64,000 nt of DNA from DASTSN01 sp035760665 (GTDB taxonomy: Bacteria > Bacteroidota > Bacteroidia > Chitinophagales > Chitinophagaceae), in assembly GCA_035760665.1 (NCBI GenBank), contig DASTSN010000109.1:1-64000 (forward strand), read 5' to 3'. The first letter of the stretch is position 1; each line of letters opens with the position of its first letter. Below are positions 16,080-25,884 of this stretch, piece by piece. The notes beneath the pieces are model-generated. The model saw only the letters and a list, made by a program, of their open reading frames with translations. It was not told where the DNA came from and searched no databases. The position numbers and the translations under genes were made by a program.

Positions 16080-19000
16080 TTACACGGGCATTTCCACTTT
16101 TACAATCGTACCGGTATTGATGTTGGATTCGATATAAAAACCGGCTTTAATAGCGGCTGCCCTGCGGCGCATATCGTTGATACCCCTGCCGAGAGCGGCT
16201 TTGTCCGTGTCGAACCCCCGGCCGTCATCTTCAAGCAGCATAAAGAAACGGGCCTGTTTCAGGCGCAGGCTTACCTGGATATTTTTTCCGCCGCTGTGTT
16301 TAACAGCGTTGATCAGGGCTTCTTTAAAAATGGCGAGCAGTTCATAACGGTGTTCCATATCCAGGTTCAGGGTGGTCACGGCCTCGTCGATATCGAATAC
16401 GATACTGAAGCCGTAAATGGTTTCCATTTCTTCGGCAAAACTCTTCATGCGGTCAATCGTATCCTGCATGGTGTCGTTATTGGGATCAATGCTCCAGACC
16501 ATATCATACATTGACTGCACCATCCGGTTGCTGGTATCACTGATTTGTGCAATGTACTCACGGGTACGCTGCATGTCGGTTTCGGATTTAATCTTAGCCA
16601 GTTCGCTGCTGATATTAATACTGCTGAGCGAGTTGATCATATCCTCGGTAAGGCTGGTGGCAATACGGGTGCGTACGGTTTCGGTGGCACGCAGTTTCTG
16701 CATGCGCAACCGGTCGAGCCAGAACAAGAAGCCAATGCAGGCAAAGATTACCAGGCCCAGGAACCACCAGGTTTTCCAGAAAGGGGGATTCACTTTAATG
16801 ACCAGGGAGGTTTCTTCATCGGCGGCTACACCTTCAGTATTTTCGGTGCGAACCCGGAAGACAAAGGTGCCGGAGGGCAGGTGGCTGTACACCACCTGGT
16901 TCAGGTTGTTGGGTTCCTGCCAGGTTTTATCCACGCCTTCGAGCATGTAGAAGTAGTGGACTTTATTCCACTGGCTGTAATGCAGGGTGTTGAATTCTAT
17001 TGCCACGGAGGTGTTTTGGTATTGCAGGGATACTTTTCCCTGTTGCTGCAGGGAGTCAACGGGTAGGTATTTGTTGGCGAGTTTAAAGCCGGTGATCACG
17101 GCCGGAAAGGGTTTGGGCGACTGAATCACCTGCGCCGGGTCGAAGGCCATAAAACTGTGATCGGTTAGAAACAACAGTCTTCCGTCGTTCAGTTTTTGTA
17201 CGCTGGCCTCGATAAAATTATCAAAACGCAGTCCGTCGCGCCGGTCGTACAGGGTGGCAATCTTTTTTTCCGGGTTGTACTGGCAAAGGCCATGGGCCAG
17301 CCCGAGCCATAGAATATTTTTATCGTCTTTTTGCAGGCAGTAAACTGTGTTGGAAGGCAGGCCTTCGCGGCTGGTGATCTGCGAAACGGTATTGGTGAGT
17401 GTGTTGATCCGGTTAAGGGCGCCGCCTGCCACCAGTACGATGCTATCGTTGTATTGCAGTATGTCGTTGCAATAATCACTCCACAAGCGTTGCCCGACAG
17501 GGCCGTTTTTCTCGAGGTGCAGTAATTCCCGGTTGGTTACCGGGTCGTATTTCAGCACGCCGTTTCCTTCCGTAGCCACCCACACATAGCCGTCTTTATC
17601 TACCAGTATTTTATTAATATAGCCGGGCGTTCGCTGGCGTATCAATACAAAACCCTTGCGGGGATCATCATTTGCGGCTTTTTTATCCCATTTCACAATA
17701 TGGCCGCCCTGCAAACCCAGCCAGATGTTACCCAAATGATCTTCCGTTGCCTGTCGTACGGTACTGCCCCCGACCAGTTCGGGTGCCAGTTGTAATGTTT
17801 TGCCCGACTGTGGATCATACACCAGTATAGTGCCGCCCTGCATCCCCATCCACAGCAGTCCGCTTTCCTTTTGTTGTACCATGCTCCAGATAGAGTAGGG
17901 CTCCCGGAAATGATTCAGCGATGCGGGCAACGGTGCAACGTTGAGGGCATTGTCGTAGCAGTACAGGCCCGATCCCCAGGCGCCTGCAAAAACCCGGCCG
18001 TCTTTTAGTTGTAGCGCTGATGCCAGCGGTCCGTCGATGGATCCGGATCCATCTGGCCGCACCAGGTTGTAGTTACCAAATACCTGCCTGTCGGGGTTAA
18101 AGGTGAATACGCCATTATCGGTAGCAATCCAGATGGTATGTTCCCGGTCTTCATACATGTTAAAGACCTTATCGAATTTGATACTTTGCTCATCTTTGTA
18201 GTCGCTTTTGATGAGCCGGAAAGGTTTTTTATTCTCAGGGTTGTATTCCAGGATGAACGACAGGCCATAAAACCACATTCTGCCATTGTCTTCCCGCAGG
18301 GAACTGCCAATTTCAATATATCCCAGTTTAAACATGGAACTGGGGCTGTATTTCTGTATTTCGCCGGTTTTTCTGTTGTAGGATTGAATATGCGGCGCTC
18401 CAGGTTCATGAAGGTCCCAGCGACTGTACCAGAATAAATCACCCTGTATGCCGTGTACGGCGATCACAGATTTTTCATTGAGCAAACCCTGGATCAGGTG
18501 AGCTTTATCGGGTGCGTGTCCCCGGTAGTTCAGGTGCCCGGTTTGGGCATTGTATACTGCGAGGCCTTTGTAACAGCCAAGCCAGTAATCTGTAGAGCCG
18601 GGCTGGTGATAATACGCAATCGGCGGCCAGTTGGCCTGGTACAAGGGTGAAAGATCGACTGTTTTTGAAAACTGTTTTTTTGCCGCATCATAGGTATACA
18701 ATCCTTTGGGCTGCACCAGGATCATTGCTTCCCCGCCGGCATCCATATCCAGTGCTAAAATCTGTATTTTTTCATTTTCGTGAATGCCTTCCACGGGGAT
18801 ATTTGTGTACGTAAAGGACTTCCCGTTGAAGATCCCGATTTTCGTACCGCTTGTAATCCAGAGGTTACCGTGGCGGTCTTCGGCCACTTTGTTGATTATG
18901 TCGCCCGGGACCGAAGCGGGATTATCCGGCTGGTTGCGGAAGGTGAGAAAACCGTTGCCATCGTAACGCTGCAAACCATCGATCGTAGCCAGCCACATAA

Positions 19001-19232
19001 AACCATTCCTGTCCTGTATGATGCTGTTGACAATATTTGATGCCAGGCCATTGAATGCGCTGAAATGGGAAAACACGTATTGCCGGGATTGCGGGGACTG
19101 CCTGTAAGCAACAGGTGTTTGTTTTTGCGGGTCACCCTGCTTTTCCACAATGAAGCGGCTGCTTTGCTGCGCAGCCAGCATGCCGGTGAGCAATAAAGCC
19201 CCTCCAATACAGGTGATATAACGGTTAACCAT
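16080..19232 (-). CDS. Two-component propeller sensor with kinase-like domain lacking the acceptor His
   Basis: A 1050-residue sensor. After a signal peptide (ITCIGGALLLTGMLAAQQ) come repeated periplasmic beta-propeller blades (NGFMWLATIDGLQRYD, GNLWITSGTKIGIF, HTIWIATDNGVFTF, GNIWLGLQGGHI and others to about residue 700), a Y_Y_Y domain, one membrane helix (WWFLGLVIFACIGFLFWL) and a HisKA_3/HATPase region. In the dimerisation helix the usual R-x-LHD is TSLTED: the acceptor His is Thr (codon 16647-16649). The ATPase motifs remain: EALINAVKHSG, DDGRGFD and GRGINDM. I use the ATG at 19232 (MVNRYI); one eight codons earlier is possible. It converges on the LytTR regulator and may act on the neighbouring LytS kinase as a pseudokinase, which is inference. 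Confidence 0.88.
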   Translation of the reverse strand: MVNRYITCIGGALLLTGMLAAQQSSRFIVEKQGDPQKQTPVAYRQSPQSRQYVFSHFSAFNGLASNIVNSIIQDRNGFMWLATIDGLQRYDGNGFLTFRNQPDNPASVPGDIINKVAEDRHGNLWITSGTKIGIFNGKSFTYTNIPVEGIHENEKIQILALDMDAGGEAMILVQPKGLYTYDAAKKQFSKTVDLSPLYQANWPPIAYYHQPGSTDYWLGCYKGLAVYNAQTGHLNYRGHAPDKAHLIQGLLNEKSVIAVHGIQGDLFWYSRWDLHEPGAPHIQSYNRKTGEIQKYSPSSMFKLGYIEIGSSLREDNGRMWFYGLSFILEYNPENKKPFRLIKSDYKDEQSIKFDKVFNMYEDREHTIWIATDNGVFTFNPDRQVFGNYNLVRPDGSGSIDGPLASALQLKDGRVFAGAWGSGLYCYDNALNVAPLPASLNHFREPYSIWSMVQQKESGLLWMGMQGGTILVYDPQSGKTLQLAPELVGGSTVRQATEDHLGNIWLGLQGGHIVKWDKKAANDDPRKGFVLIRQRTPGYINKILVDKDGYVWVATEGNGVLKYDPVTNRELLHLEKNGPVGQRLWSDYCNDILQYNDSIVLVAGGALNRINTLTNTVSQITSREGLPSNTVYCLQKDDKNILWLGLAHGLCQYNPEKKIATLYDRRDGLRFDNFIEASVQKLNDGRLLFLTDHSFMAFDPAQVIQSPKPFPAVITGFKLANKYLPVDSLQQQGKVSLQYQNTSVAIEFNTLHYSQWNKVHYFYMLEGVDKTWQEPNNLNQVVYSHLPSGTFVFRVRTENTEGVAADEETSLVIKVNPPFWKTWWFLGLVIFACIGFLFWLDRLRMQKLRATETVRTRIATSLTEDMINSLSSINISSELAKIKSETDMQRTREYIAQISDTSNRMVQSMYDMVWSIDPNNDTMQDTIDRMKSFAEEMETIYGFSIVFDIDEAVTTLNLDMEHRYELLAIFKEALINAVKHSGGKNIQVSLRLKQARFFMLLEDDGRGFDTDKAALGRGINDMRRRAAAIKAGFYIESNINTGTIVKVEMPV

Positions 19233-19474
19233 CACAAGCACGTAAGCGTTTCCCAAATATACCTAATGGATGTACAAAACGGGCAAAAAGCCCGTTGAAC
19301 TGCTGCGGGCCGGGATGGGTTGAGCAAGGGCAGTGATGAATTGTTGCCTTCGCTACAGTAGTGGAAACAATTCAGGCATAAAAAATTTCAATTTATACAA
19401 ATGGCTGATGACTGAAGGGTTCTGCTGCAGCAATTTTATGCCCGCATTTTATTTACCATTAAATCTTTCACAAC

Positions 19475-20248
19475 ATGAAACAAATTTTGTCTTTCTCGGT
19501 GTTACTCCTGCTCGTTTTTAGTTCCTGTAAAAAAGATCATGACAAGGCTGGCGTATTCAAAGGTCCCGTCACCAGTTTCCAGGGGGGGCATGCCTGGACA
19601 TGGGTGCAGACGGATGCTGACAACAAGCCCCTTCGGGTTGGGATTGCTATTGATGCGGCTGCTATGAGCAGTCTTGATCCCGGAACAGGCGATGGCGGCG
19701 ATCATGATCATGCCAATGCTATTTCCCTGGCTTTTGCCTCGCAGGCTTCCGTGACGCCATTTATGCATGCTTTACTGGACTGGAATCCGCACGGGCATGA
19801 GCCTGCCGGTGTGTATGATCAGCCGCATTTTGATTTTCATTTTTACATGACCAGTGAAGCTGATCGTTTGGCGATTCCTCCTTACGAGACGAACAGCGAA
19901 GGGTTTTTGCATTACCCGGCTGCGGACTATATGCCCGCTGTGTACCAGGCTATTCCCGGCGGTGTGCCACAAATGGGTACGCACTGGGTGGATGTGAACT
20001 CGCCTGAACTGCATGGACAGCTTTTCACGCAAACTTTTTTGTACGGTACCTATGACGGGCAGGTAACTTTTTACGAGCCCATGATCACGAAGGCATTCCT
20101 GGATGCTAACCAACAGTTTCAGCGTGATTTCCCTGTACCGGATAAATTCAGCAAGGCGGGTTATTACCCCAGCAAAATCCGTATTGAAAAGACCGGTGGT
20201 GTAACGAATATTATTCTCGAAGGCTTTGTTTACAGGCAGGCCTCATAA
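19475..20248 (+). CDS. Lipoprotein with DUF5602/TTHB210-like domain
   Basis: A 257-residue lipoprotein: signal peptide MKQILSFSVLLLLVFSSC with the lipobox cysteine at residue 18, then KKDHDKAG. The body (GHAWTWVQTDADNKPLRVGIAIDAAAM, HEPAGVYDQPHFDFHFYMTS, MGTHWVDVNSPE, FYEPMITKAFL) matches my memory of the DUF5602 family, which has conserved His residues around HFDFHFY and MGTHW that may bind a metal. Function is not established. It stands alone, with an AT-rich leader upstream and hemerythrin downstream after 160 bases. Confidence 0.75.
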   Translation: MKQILSFSVLLLLVFSSCKKDHDKAGVFKGPVTSFQGGHAWTWVQTDADNKPLRVGIAIDAAAMSSLDPGTGDGGDHDHANAISLAFASQASVTPFMHALLDWNPHGHEPAGVYDQPHFDFHFYMTSEADRLAIPPYETNSEGFLHYPAADYMPAVYQAIPGGVPQMGTHWVDVNSPELHGQLFTQTFLYGTYDGQVTFYEPMITKAFLDANQQFQRDFPVPDKFSKAGYYPSKIRIEKTGGVTNIILEGFVYRQAS

Positions 20249-20408
20249 TGAGAACGGTCCAATGATGAAGAGGGGGACGGGGTGTCCCCTTCATTATTGC
20301 ATTTCAGGTATCGTAAATGCCAGTTCATGCATTGTGTGCCCGTTGCTACCGTCGCCGGTGCTCATTTTTGTACGATAAAACTTATTCTTAAACCTTTATT
20401 TCATCAAC

Positions 20409-21089
20409 ATGAAACGCTTTAACATTTTTAACCAAATTCACAAGGCACTGCGTGCCGCTTTGTATGATACGGCGCTGACCCTTCAGCAAACCAGTTTCGA
20501 GGAGGAGGATCAGGCTGCGATGGCCCTGGAAAAAGTGAACTTGGTTGCTGATCTTTTTGACAAGCATGCCGGACATGAAGATCATTTTATTATCCCGGCT
20601 ATCCAGCAATACGAGCCGTCTGTTGCCGATGCTTTTGAACAGGAACACGTGGAGGATCATGCGCTGGGGCAGAAGTTGCGCGGCCTGCTGCTGAGCTTTG
20701 AACATGCGGTATCGACGGAAGAAAAAATTATTGCCGGCCAAGCCCTGACGAACTGCTTTATTCATTTTATGACGTTTAACCTGACGCATATGGCCAAGGA
20801 AGAAGTGGTACTAAATGAATTGCTGTGGCGGTATTATAACGACGGGGAGTTGCTGGCGCTTAACCATAAAATTGTGACCAGCATCCCGGCAGCAGAAGCC
20901 GTGGTGGCACAGGCCTGGATGATGCGCGGCCTGAGCAATACAGAGATCATTGCCTGGTTGCGGGCCGTGGAAAAGAGCAGTCCCGAATTTATTTTCAATG
21001 CCCTGTTCGCTTCGGCCGAAAAGGAATTGCCTCCTGTCCGATTCCGCCAGGTGCTGGAAGGGCTTACCAATGGTGTGCTGGTGGCCTGA
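20409..21089 (+). CDS. Hemerythrin-like domain protein
   Basis: A 226-residue soluble protein with an N-terminal hemerythrin HHE four-helix bundle. Ligand candidates are visible in HAGHEDHFIIPAI, EQEHVEDHAL and THMAKEEVVLNELLW, matching the H...HxxxE pattern that holds a di-iron site. The C-terminal 70 residues form another helical part. Relatives store or sense oxygen, nitric oxide or iron. No neighbour fixes its job, though a cytochrome c gene lies nearby on the opposite strand. It ends with a strong terminator at 21114-21153. Confidence 0.85.
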   Translation: MKRFNIFNQIHKALRAALYDTALTLQQTSFEEEDQAAMALEKVNLVADLFDKHAGHEDHFIIPAIQQYEPSVADAFEQEHVEDHALGQKLRGLLLSFEHAVSTEEKIIAGQALTNCFIHFMTFNLTHMAKEEVVLNELLWRYYNDGELLALNHKIVTSIPAAEAVVAQAWMMRGLSNTEIIAWLRAVEKSSPEFIFNALFASAEKELPPVRFRQVLEGLTNGVLVA

Positions 21090-21113
21090 GCCAACTGCCA
21101 TTCGTCAACAAGG

Positions 21114-21153
21114 ACCTGTTACTGCTGCCGGTACTGCCAGCAGGGTAACAGGT
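21114..21153 (+). terminator. Terminator after the hemerythrin gene
   Basis: ACCTGTTACTGCTG (21114-21127) pairs with CAGCAGGGTAACAGGT (21138-21153), allowing a two-base bulge, followed by eight T residues. Confidence 0.85.
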
Positions 21154-21696
21154 TTTTTTTGGATCCATTTTTAATATTTCCCTAATAATGATTGTTGCAG
21201 CTATTATCCCATTATCCTCGGAATAGATCAAAAAGAGAACCGGCCGCAGCAGCTTCGCTGCCACCATCCTGCCTGGATATCCGTTCTCATATTCAGGAAT
21301 AGCATACAAGTGTACAAAACGGGAGGAGCCGGTTATCATTTTATACTGGTTGCTGCACCGTGTAATGCTATTGCACTGCCGGGAGTTGGCGGCTTGATAC
21401 GCAAAAGGTTTTGGGATGCATGACTTATGAGTTTAGGCGGGTGCAGGGGCCGGCGGGATGATGTATCTGCTGTGTCTTTTGGAAAAGATGCAAGCGGCAA
21501 CAGTATACACCCGGTAACGAATGCGCTCGGTTCCGATAGCGGTACTATACCAGCTATTCGTTATCGTTTTGCGGATATGCCTAATCATCCTGATTCGCAA
21601 TCGCCTTCTTCAGGTGAAACCTATAAACGGAAAGAACAGATCACTACAGCTCCCCGCTATCAAGGTTTTGCAGTAGCCTGAGCGAGGATGCGTAGG
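21154..21696. other. Gap of about 540 bases without a convincing gene
   Basis: Between the terminator and the small membrane-protein gene. The only open frame of note (21427-21681, plus strand, 84 codons) has a composition unlike neighbouring proteins, no recognised motif and no ribosome site, so I do not call it. I see no repeat or RNA structure. Confidence 0.5.
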
Positions 21697-21912
21697 CTAG
21701 CGACTTGTTTTATTTGTTATGAGATCTGTATCGGTATACCCCCCCAGCCTGCACAGGGTGCAATGCTGGTGCTCCATACCTGCCCTAAGGGCAACTATGA
21801 TTGCCAGCAGGGCGATGGTATAGTATACCACAAAGGCCAGCACGGTAGAATTGCCAGGCCGGCTTTTGCGGGTGCTGTTCAGGGAGTTGGCGAATGCCCT
21901 TTTTTTGCTCAT
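21697..21912 (-). CDS. Small membrane protein downstream of cytochrome c
   Basis: A 71-residue protein with a basic N-terminus (MSKKRAFANSLNSTRKSRPG), one membrane helix (STVLAFVVYYTIALLAIIVAL) and a short exterior with HQHCTLC. It begins 19 bases after the stop of the cytochrome c gene on the same strand, so it is likely co-transcribed. The basic-in topology would place the Cys/His cluster in the periplasm with the cytochrome. No family is recognised. Confidence 0.45.
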   Translation of the reverse strand: MSKKRAFANSLNSTRKSRPGNSTVLAFVVYYTIALLAIIVALRAGMEHQHCTLCRLGGYTDTDLITNKTSR

Positions 21913-21931
21913 GCTGGAAAGCTACATATAC

Positions 21932-22879
21932 TTACTTCTTTTTTGCTGTGTTTTTCCAGCTGTCCTCTTTAACCGGCTTCAGTGTTTTCAGGTAGCGGTA
22001 AATGGCTTTTAATTCGTCGTCGGTCATGCGTTTAAACGAGCTCCAGGGCATCACCGATCCTTCTTTTAACCGGCCCATACGAAAGCGGTCAATAAATTGT
22101 TTTTCCGACCATCCGAAAATCCGGCTGCTGGAATCGGGTGTGAGGTTGGGTGTAATATACCCTTCGATTTCGTTGCCACCGGCGAAGGGCTCACCGATAA
22201 ATTTTCCTGACATGTCACGTTTTGTGTGGCATCCGTTACATTCAGCCATGTAATGTGTTAGGTAGTGGCCATACGCCGCGGTCGTGTCGCGGTGCACCGA
22301 TTTCGGCACATCCCCTGTGGGCCCCACGGGTTTTACCAGGAATGCTTTTACAATATTACCCAGCAGGTTGAGTTGGTTCTCCGGCACCTTATTGTATACG
22401 GGTTTTTGCGAGCGGAGGTAGGATAGAATGGCTGCGAGATCTTCATCGCTGGTGTTGTGGAACTGCATAAACTCGTAGAGGACGGTGCCGTCTGGTTTCA
22501 CGCCATAGCGCAGGGTTCTGGCCAGTTCCCGGTCGCTGTATTTGCCAATCCCGGTTTCTTGATCGGGGGTGATGTTTTTTGAATAGATGGTACCCAGGGG
22601 CAGTACAAAATTCACGCCGCCGGATAGCGGAACCTCCTGGCCAAGTGCCAGCAATGAATCGGCGTTGGCTTTGCTGTGGCAGTCGATACAATGGGCCGAA
22701 CTAATGACCAGGTGCCGGCCGTGCGCAATGACGGCGCTGTCGGTGGAGGTCTGTATGTCCGGGTAGGGCGCCTCGTAGTGCATGTTTTGCCGGGCAGCCA
22801 CCAGCACAGCAAGTATGACAACCAGTGTCAGGAGGGTGATGCCGGTCCATTTCAGGATGGTTTTGATTTTGCGTTTCAT
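21932..22879 (-). CDS. Dihaem c-type cytochrome, membrane-anchored
   Basis: A 315-residue cytochrome c. The N-terminus (WTGITLLTLVVILAVLVAA) is an uncleaved anchor or signal. Two haem-binding motifs are visible: CIDCH near residue 62 and CNGCH near 214; methionine candidates for the sixth ligand lie in the second domain (KEGSVMPWSSF). The sequence pattern (GVNFVLPLGTIYSKNITPD, GYITPNLTPDSSS) is typical of Bacteroidota dihaem cytochromes that pass electrons in the periplasm. Electron partner unknown. It ends in a lysine-rich tail. Confidence 0.9.
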   Translation of the reverse strand: MKRKIKTILKWTGITLLTLVVILAVLVAARQNMHYEAPYPDIQTSTDSAVIAHGRHLVISSAHCIDCHSKANADSLLALGQEVPLSGGVNFVLPLGTIYSKNITPDQETGIGKYSDRELARTLRYGVKPDGTVLYEFMQFHNTSDEDLAAILSYLRSQKPVYNKVPENQLNLLGNIVKAFLVKPVGPTGDVPKSVHRDTTAAYGHYLTHYMAECNGCHTKRDMSGKFIGEPFAGGNEIEGYITPNLTPDSSSRIFGWSEKQFIDRFRMGRLKEGSVMPWSSFKRMTDDELKAIYRYLKTLKPVKEDSWKNTAKKK

Positions 22880-23053
22880 CGTATAAGGTTTAAGGGTTGT
22901 TGGTATGCGTTATTTTACTGCAAAATAATTTCCATCGCAGCCTGGTTCAAGATCAGGCTGCCTGAATTGCCGGAAAGCTTGCATGAGCTGGTATTTTGGG
23001 AGTTTTGATTTTTCCTGGCGGTATGATATAACGTTTACCGGGCGGTTCTGTGA

Positions 23054-24244
23054 TCATTGCCTGGCCGATACATCCTGTGCGGATACTGCGGTTGCGATGC
23101 TGTCCTGCAGGAAGACCCCAGTTATGGCATGGGCGTAAGCCTGTACCTGGCGGGAAAAAAATTGTTTATGCGTGCCTGATGAATAATCTGTTGCTCTTTT
23201 ATAGCCCGGAAGTTCTACTGTAACCAGCACCATCGCCTGCCGGTTAGCTTCGGGTCGTTGCGGATCTTTTATGGCGGTGGCTGCCCAGGTGCCTAATGAA
23301 ACGCCCTGTCCTCTTCCCGAGGGCAGCGAGGAACCCTTGAAATTCCGACTTTGCCGGGTGCCTTTTTTTGCCGGCACAGGATCCCTGTAATACAAAGCTG
23401 TCGGCTGGTTTTCCAGGTTATTGCCGGGTACCCGTGCGCCACAAGCCTGCGCCAGGGCTGCCATGGTAACTGCCAGGGTGCTGTCAGGCTCAAAGCCCAG
23501 TGCAATGCCCTGTTCATCTGTTCGCGGGTCGGCATAAATTCCTGCGTGACTGGTATCGCGGATGGCATGTATGCTGGCGATTCTTTCCGGTTTAAAATCA
23601 TTCACCAGCTGTAATAAAATGGCATTTTCTTTTTCGATGGTTCTGCCCAGGGCGTCTTTGTTGCTTTGCGGATTGTAAGCCCTGCCCGGCGCCGGCAGTT
23701 GCCGGTTGGGGTCAGGCGCCGAGGATTTAGAATAACGGCCGGTATTTTGTGTGGAACCGATTGTTGCCGGGTTTTGTAAAGCCTGCCGTGCATTGTCGGG
23801 AAACAGGCAGGGAATTACCAGCACTGAATAGGCGGGTTTTTCAGCGGCAAGCAGGTTGCTGATCACGGTGTATGCTGTTTCTATGGAAGATAATTCTGAC
23901 CCATGCACACCACCGATCACCATGGCTTTTTTTTCGCTACTACCCGGAAAATACCAGGCTTCAACAGGGTAACCCTTTTTGGAAAAGCCCACTGAAAATT
24001 TCACAGCTTTACCAGATGCTGTCACCTGCTTTAAGCGCGACGCTGAATAGGCAGCCGCAGGGATGCTGGTGTACGAGGCGTTCCGGGAGCCTGACCAGAA
24101 GGTAAAAGAACCGATTGTATCAGCCGGTGTATTTTCCCCGTTGGCTGCTTGATTTAACGGTGACGAGTGGATGCCGGTGTTTTTGGCTGCCTGCAGCGAT
24201 GAGATACAGGCAATACAAGCCAGCAGGTATATGGTATACCGCAT
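23054..24244 (-). CDS. Exported M14-family zinc carboxypeptidase-like enzyme
   Basis: A 396-residue protein with a signal peptide (MRYTIYLLACIACISSLQA). The M14 zinc site begins with HxxE in IGGVHGSELSSIET; SIHAIRDTSHAG probably supplies the third ligand; and VLVTVELPGYKR has the catalytic glutamate expected near the C-terminus. Family members cleave C-terminal amino acids or peptidoglycan peptides (MpaA-like) in the periplasm. Substrate specificity cannot be read. It stands alone with gaps on both sides. Confidence 0.82.
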   Translation of the reverse strand: MRYTIYLLACIACISSLQAAKNTGIHSSPLNQAANGENTPADTIGSFTFWSGSRNASYTSIPAAAYSASRLKQVTASGKAVKFSVGFSKKGYPVEAWYFPGSSEKKAMVIGGVHGSELSSIETAYTVISNLLAAEKPAYSVLVIPCLFPDNARQALQNPATIGSTQNTGRYSKSSAPDPNRQLPAPGRAYNPQSNKDALGRTIEKENAILLQLVNDFKPERIASIHAIRDTSHAGIYADPRTDEQGIALGFEPDSTLAVTMAALAQACGARVPGNNLENQPTALYYRDPVPAKKGTRQSRNFKGSSLPSGRGQGVSLGTWAATAIKDPQRPEANRQAMVLVTVELPGYKRATDYSSGTHKQFFSRQVQAYAHAITGVFLQDSIATAVSAQDVSARQ

Positions 24245-24307
24245 ACGTTACGTTTGAAAGATGGTGAGGAAAGTTGTTGTGTTTGTGGAATTGTTTTAGC
24301 GAAATGA

Positions 24308-25585
24308 TCATTCTTTTACAAACTCCACCCGGCGGTTGGCAGCCTTTCCTTCTTTTGTTTTGTTGTCGGCCACGGGTTCCGATTCACCTTTTCCTTCCGT
24401 GCTAATCCGGTCGGCAGCAATGGAGAACTCATTGACCAGGGCCTCTTTTACGGCAGCGGCGCGTTTTTCTGAAAGGGTCAGGTTGGCCGTTTCACTGCCA
24501 TCACTGTCGGTATGGCCAATGATCTTTATGTGCATGTCTTTATTCTCTGTAAGGACGGCTGCCACTTCTTTCAGTGTGCCATGCGATTCGGGTTTGATGC
24601 TGGCGGCATTGATGTCAAAGAGAATCCCGGTGGTGGAAAACTTCCCTTCCCCGGCGAGTTTATGGCGGGTATCGGGTTTGCCGGTGGCCACTTTTATATT
24701 GCCGAGGTAGATGGCGTATTGGTTTTCCTGGTAGTTTGTACTGCCGATTTCGAACAGCAGCTGGTTCATCACATAGTTAACAGGAATGCCTTTTGGTACA
24801 TCAAACAGTTTTTCTTCGTTGACCCAAAGCCTAAGCCGTTCTTTCTGCACCTGTACCGAGACGTGGAAAGGCGTTCCGTAGGATTGTTCCAGCGATTCAA
24901 AACCCTTGAGGTCACTTTGAAAGTAATCTGTTTTATCCTGCCACGATTTCAGCTGTGCTTTCGTGGCTTTGAATTCATTGGGGAAGATGGTAGTGGTTAC
25001 GGCGGCGTAGCGTTTGTTATCTTTTAAAAAGCTGTTATCCGTGGATGCCTCATCACCGGATGCAAAAAAGCCGAATGTGAATTCGGGGTACATCCAGCCA
25101 TTGTTTTTCAGTTGCAGGATAGCGTCGAATTCAATGCTGTAGTTTTCGCCAAAGGTTTTGGTATTGGCAGTAAGATAGGTAAATGATTTGTGCAGCCGCA
25201 GCCATTTACCGGGGAACTTATCCAGTGTCACCACTTCACCGGAGCCGCTGGTATTCCAGCCGGCCGGCAGTTCTGCCAGCGGTTCCTGGTCAAAATTTTC
25301 ATAATAGCGCACCTGTTCGCCCGGCACAAAATCGTAAGCGGCGTAGGACTTCACGGCGTTGTCACCGGTGGTTGTTGCAACGGGCACAGGTTCGCTGTTA
25401 TTTTTTTCAGGTGATTTTTTCCCTTCAATGGCATCAAGGGTTTTATCTACCTGCTGATCGATTTTGTTATCTGCCCGCTGGGTAATTTTATTTTTTATCC
25501 GGTTACCCAATCCTTTGAACTGTGCCTGCGTGCATAAGGGGAGTGCAGCTGTAACAAGTACTGCTATGAAAAAACTGCGATTCAT
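24308..25585 (-). CDS. OmpA-family outer-membrane/peptidoglycan-binding protein
   Basis: A 425-residue protein with a signal peptide (MNRSFFIAVLVTAALPLCTQAQ). The middle (YDFVPGEQVRYYENFDQEPLAELPAGWNTSGSGEV and later strands) resembles a jelly-roll lectin-like fold. The C-terminal 110 residues are an OmpA domain with GHTDSDGSETANLTLSEKRAAAVKEAL and NRRVEFVKE, which binds diaminopimelate in peptidoglycan. It probably links the outer membrane to the wall. Confidence 0.9.
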   Translation of the reverse strand: MNRSFFIAVLVTAALPLCTQAQFKGLGNRIKNKITQRADNKIDQQVDKTLDAIEGKKSPEKNNSEPVPVATTTGDNAVKSYAAYDFVPGEQVRYYENFDQEPLAELPAGWNTSGSGEVVTLDKFPGKWLRLHKSFTYLTANTKTFGENYSIEFDAILQLKNNGWMYPEFTFGFFASGDEASTDNSFLKDNKRYAAVTTTIFPNEFKATKAQLKSWQDKTDYFQSDLKGFESLEQSYGTPFHVSVQVQKERLRLWVNEEKLFDVPKGIPVNYVMNQLLFEIGSTNYQENQYAIYLGNIKVATGKPDTRHKLAGEGKFSTTGILFDINAASIKPESHGTLKEVAAVLTENKDMHIKIIGHTDSDGSETANLTLSEKRAAAVKEALVNEFSIAADRISTEGKGESEPVADNKTKEGKAANRRVEFVKE

Positions 25586-25884
25586 GAAATAAGGTTTAAT
25601 GGTTCAGCAGCAAAAATATCCGGCATGCAAACCGCTCAAACGTGTAAGATGGGTGAATTGTGAAAAAATGAACCTGAATTGCACGATTGCAATACGTGGA
25701 TATATTTTCAGCATCATTGACCGGGATACAGGGTCTTGTTTCATAAAAGGAGTTAGTTAGAATAATCTCCAGGAACCGGCCGAAAGAAATGGCCTTTCAG
25801 CCGCAACTTCTTCCGGCTGGACCAATAAATAAAATGCCGGCGGCAGAAAGGCCACCGGCATTGTTGTGTCCGTATCCTTGAAAA
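25586..25884. other. Intergenic region with terminator
   Basis: About 300 bases between the large adhesin gene and the OmpA gene, both leftward. It carries the terminator at 25833-25862; the rest is AT-rich and would hold the OmpA promoter. No gene seen. Confidence 0.5.
25833..25862 (-). terminator. Terminator after the T9SS adhesin gene
   Basis: AATGCCGGCGGC (25833-25844) pairs with GCCACCGGCATT (25851-25862) with one mismatch; on the minus strand a T-rich run follows the stem. Confidence 0.75.

Noticed and set aside
21427..21681. 84-codon plus-strand frame
   Set aside because: No motif, no ribosome site and composition unlike real proteins here.
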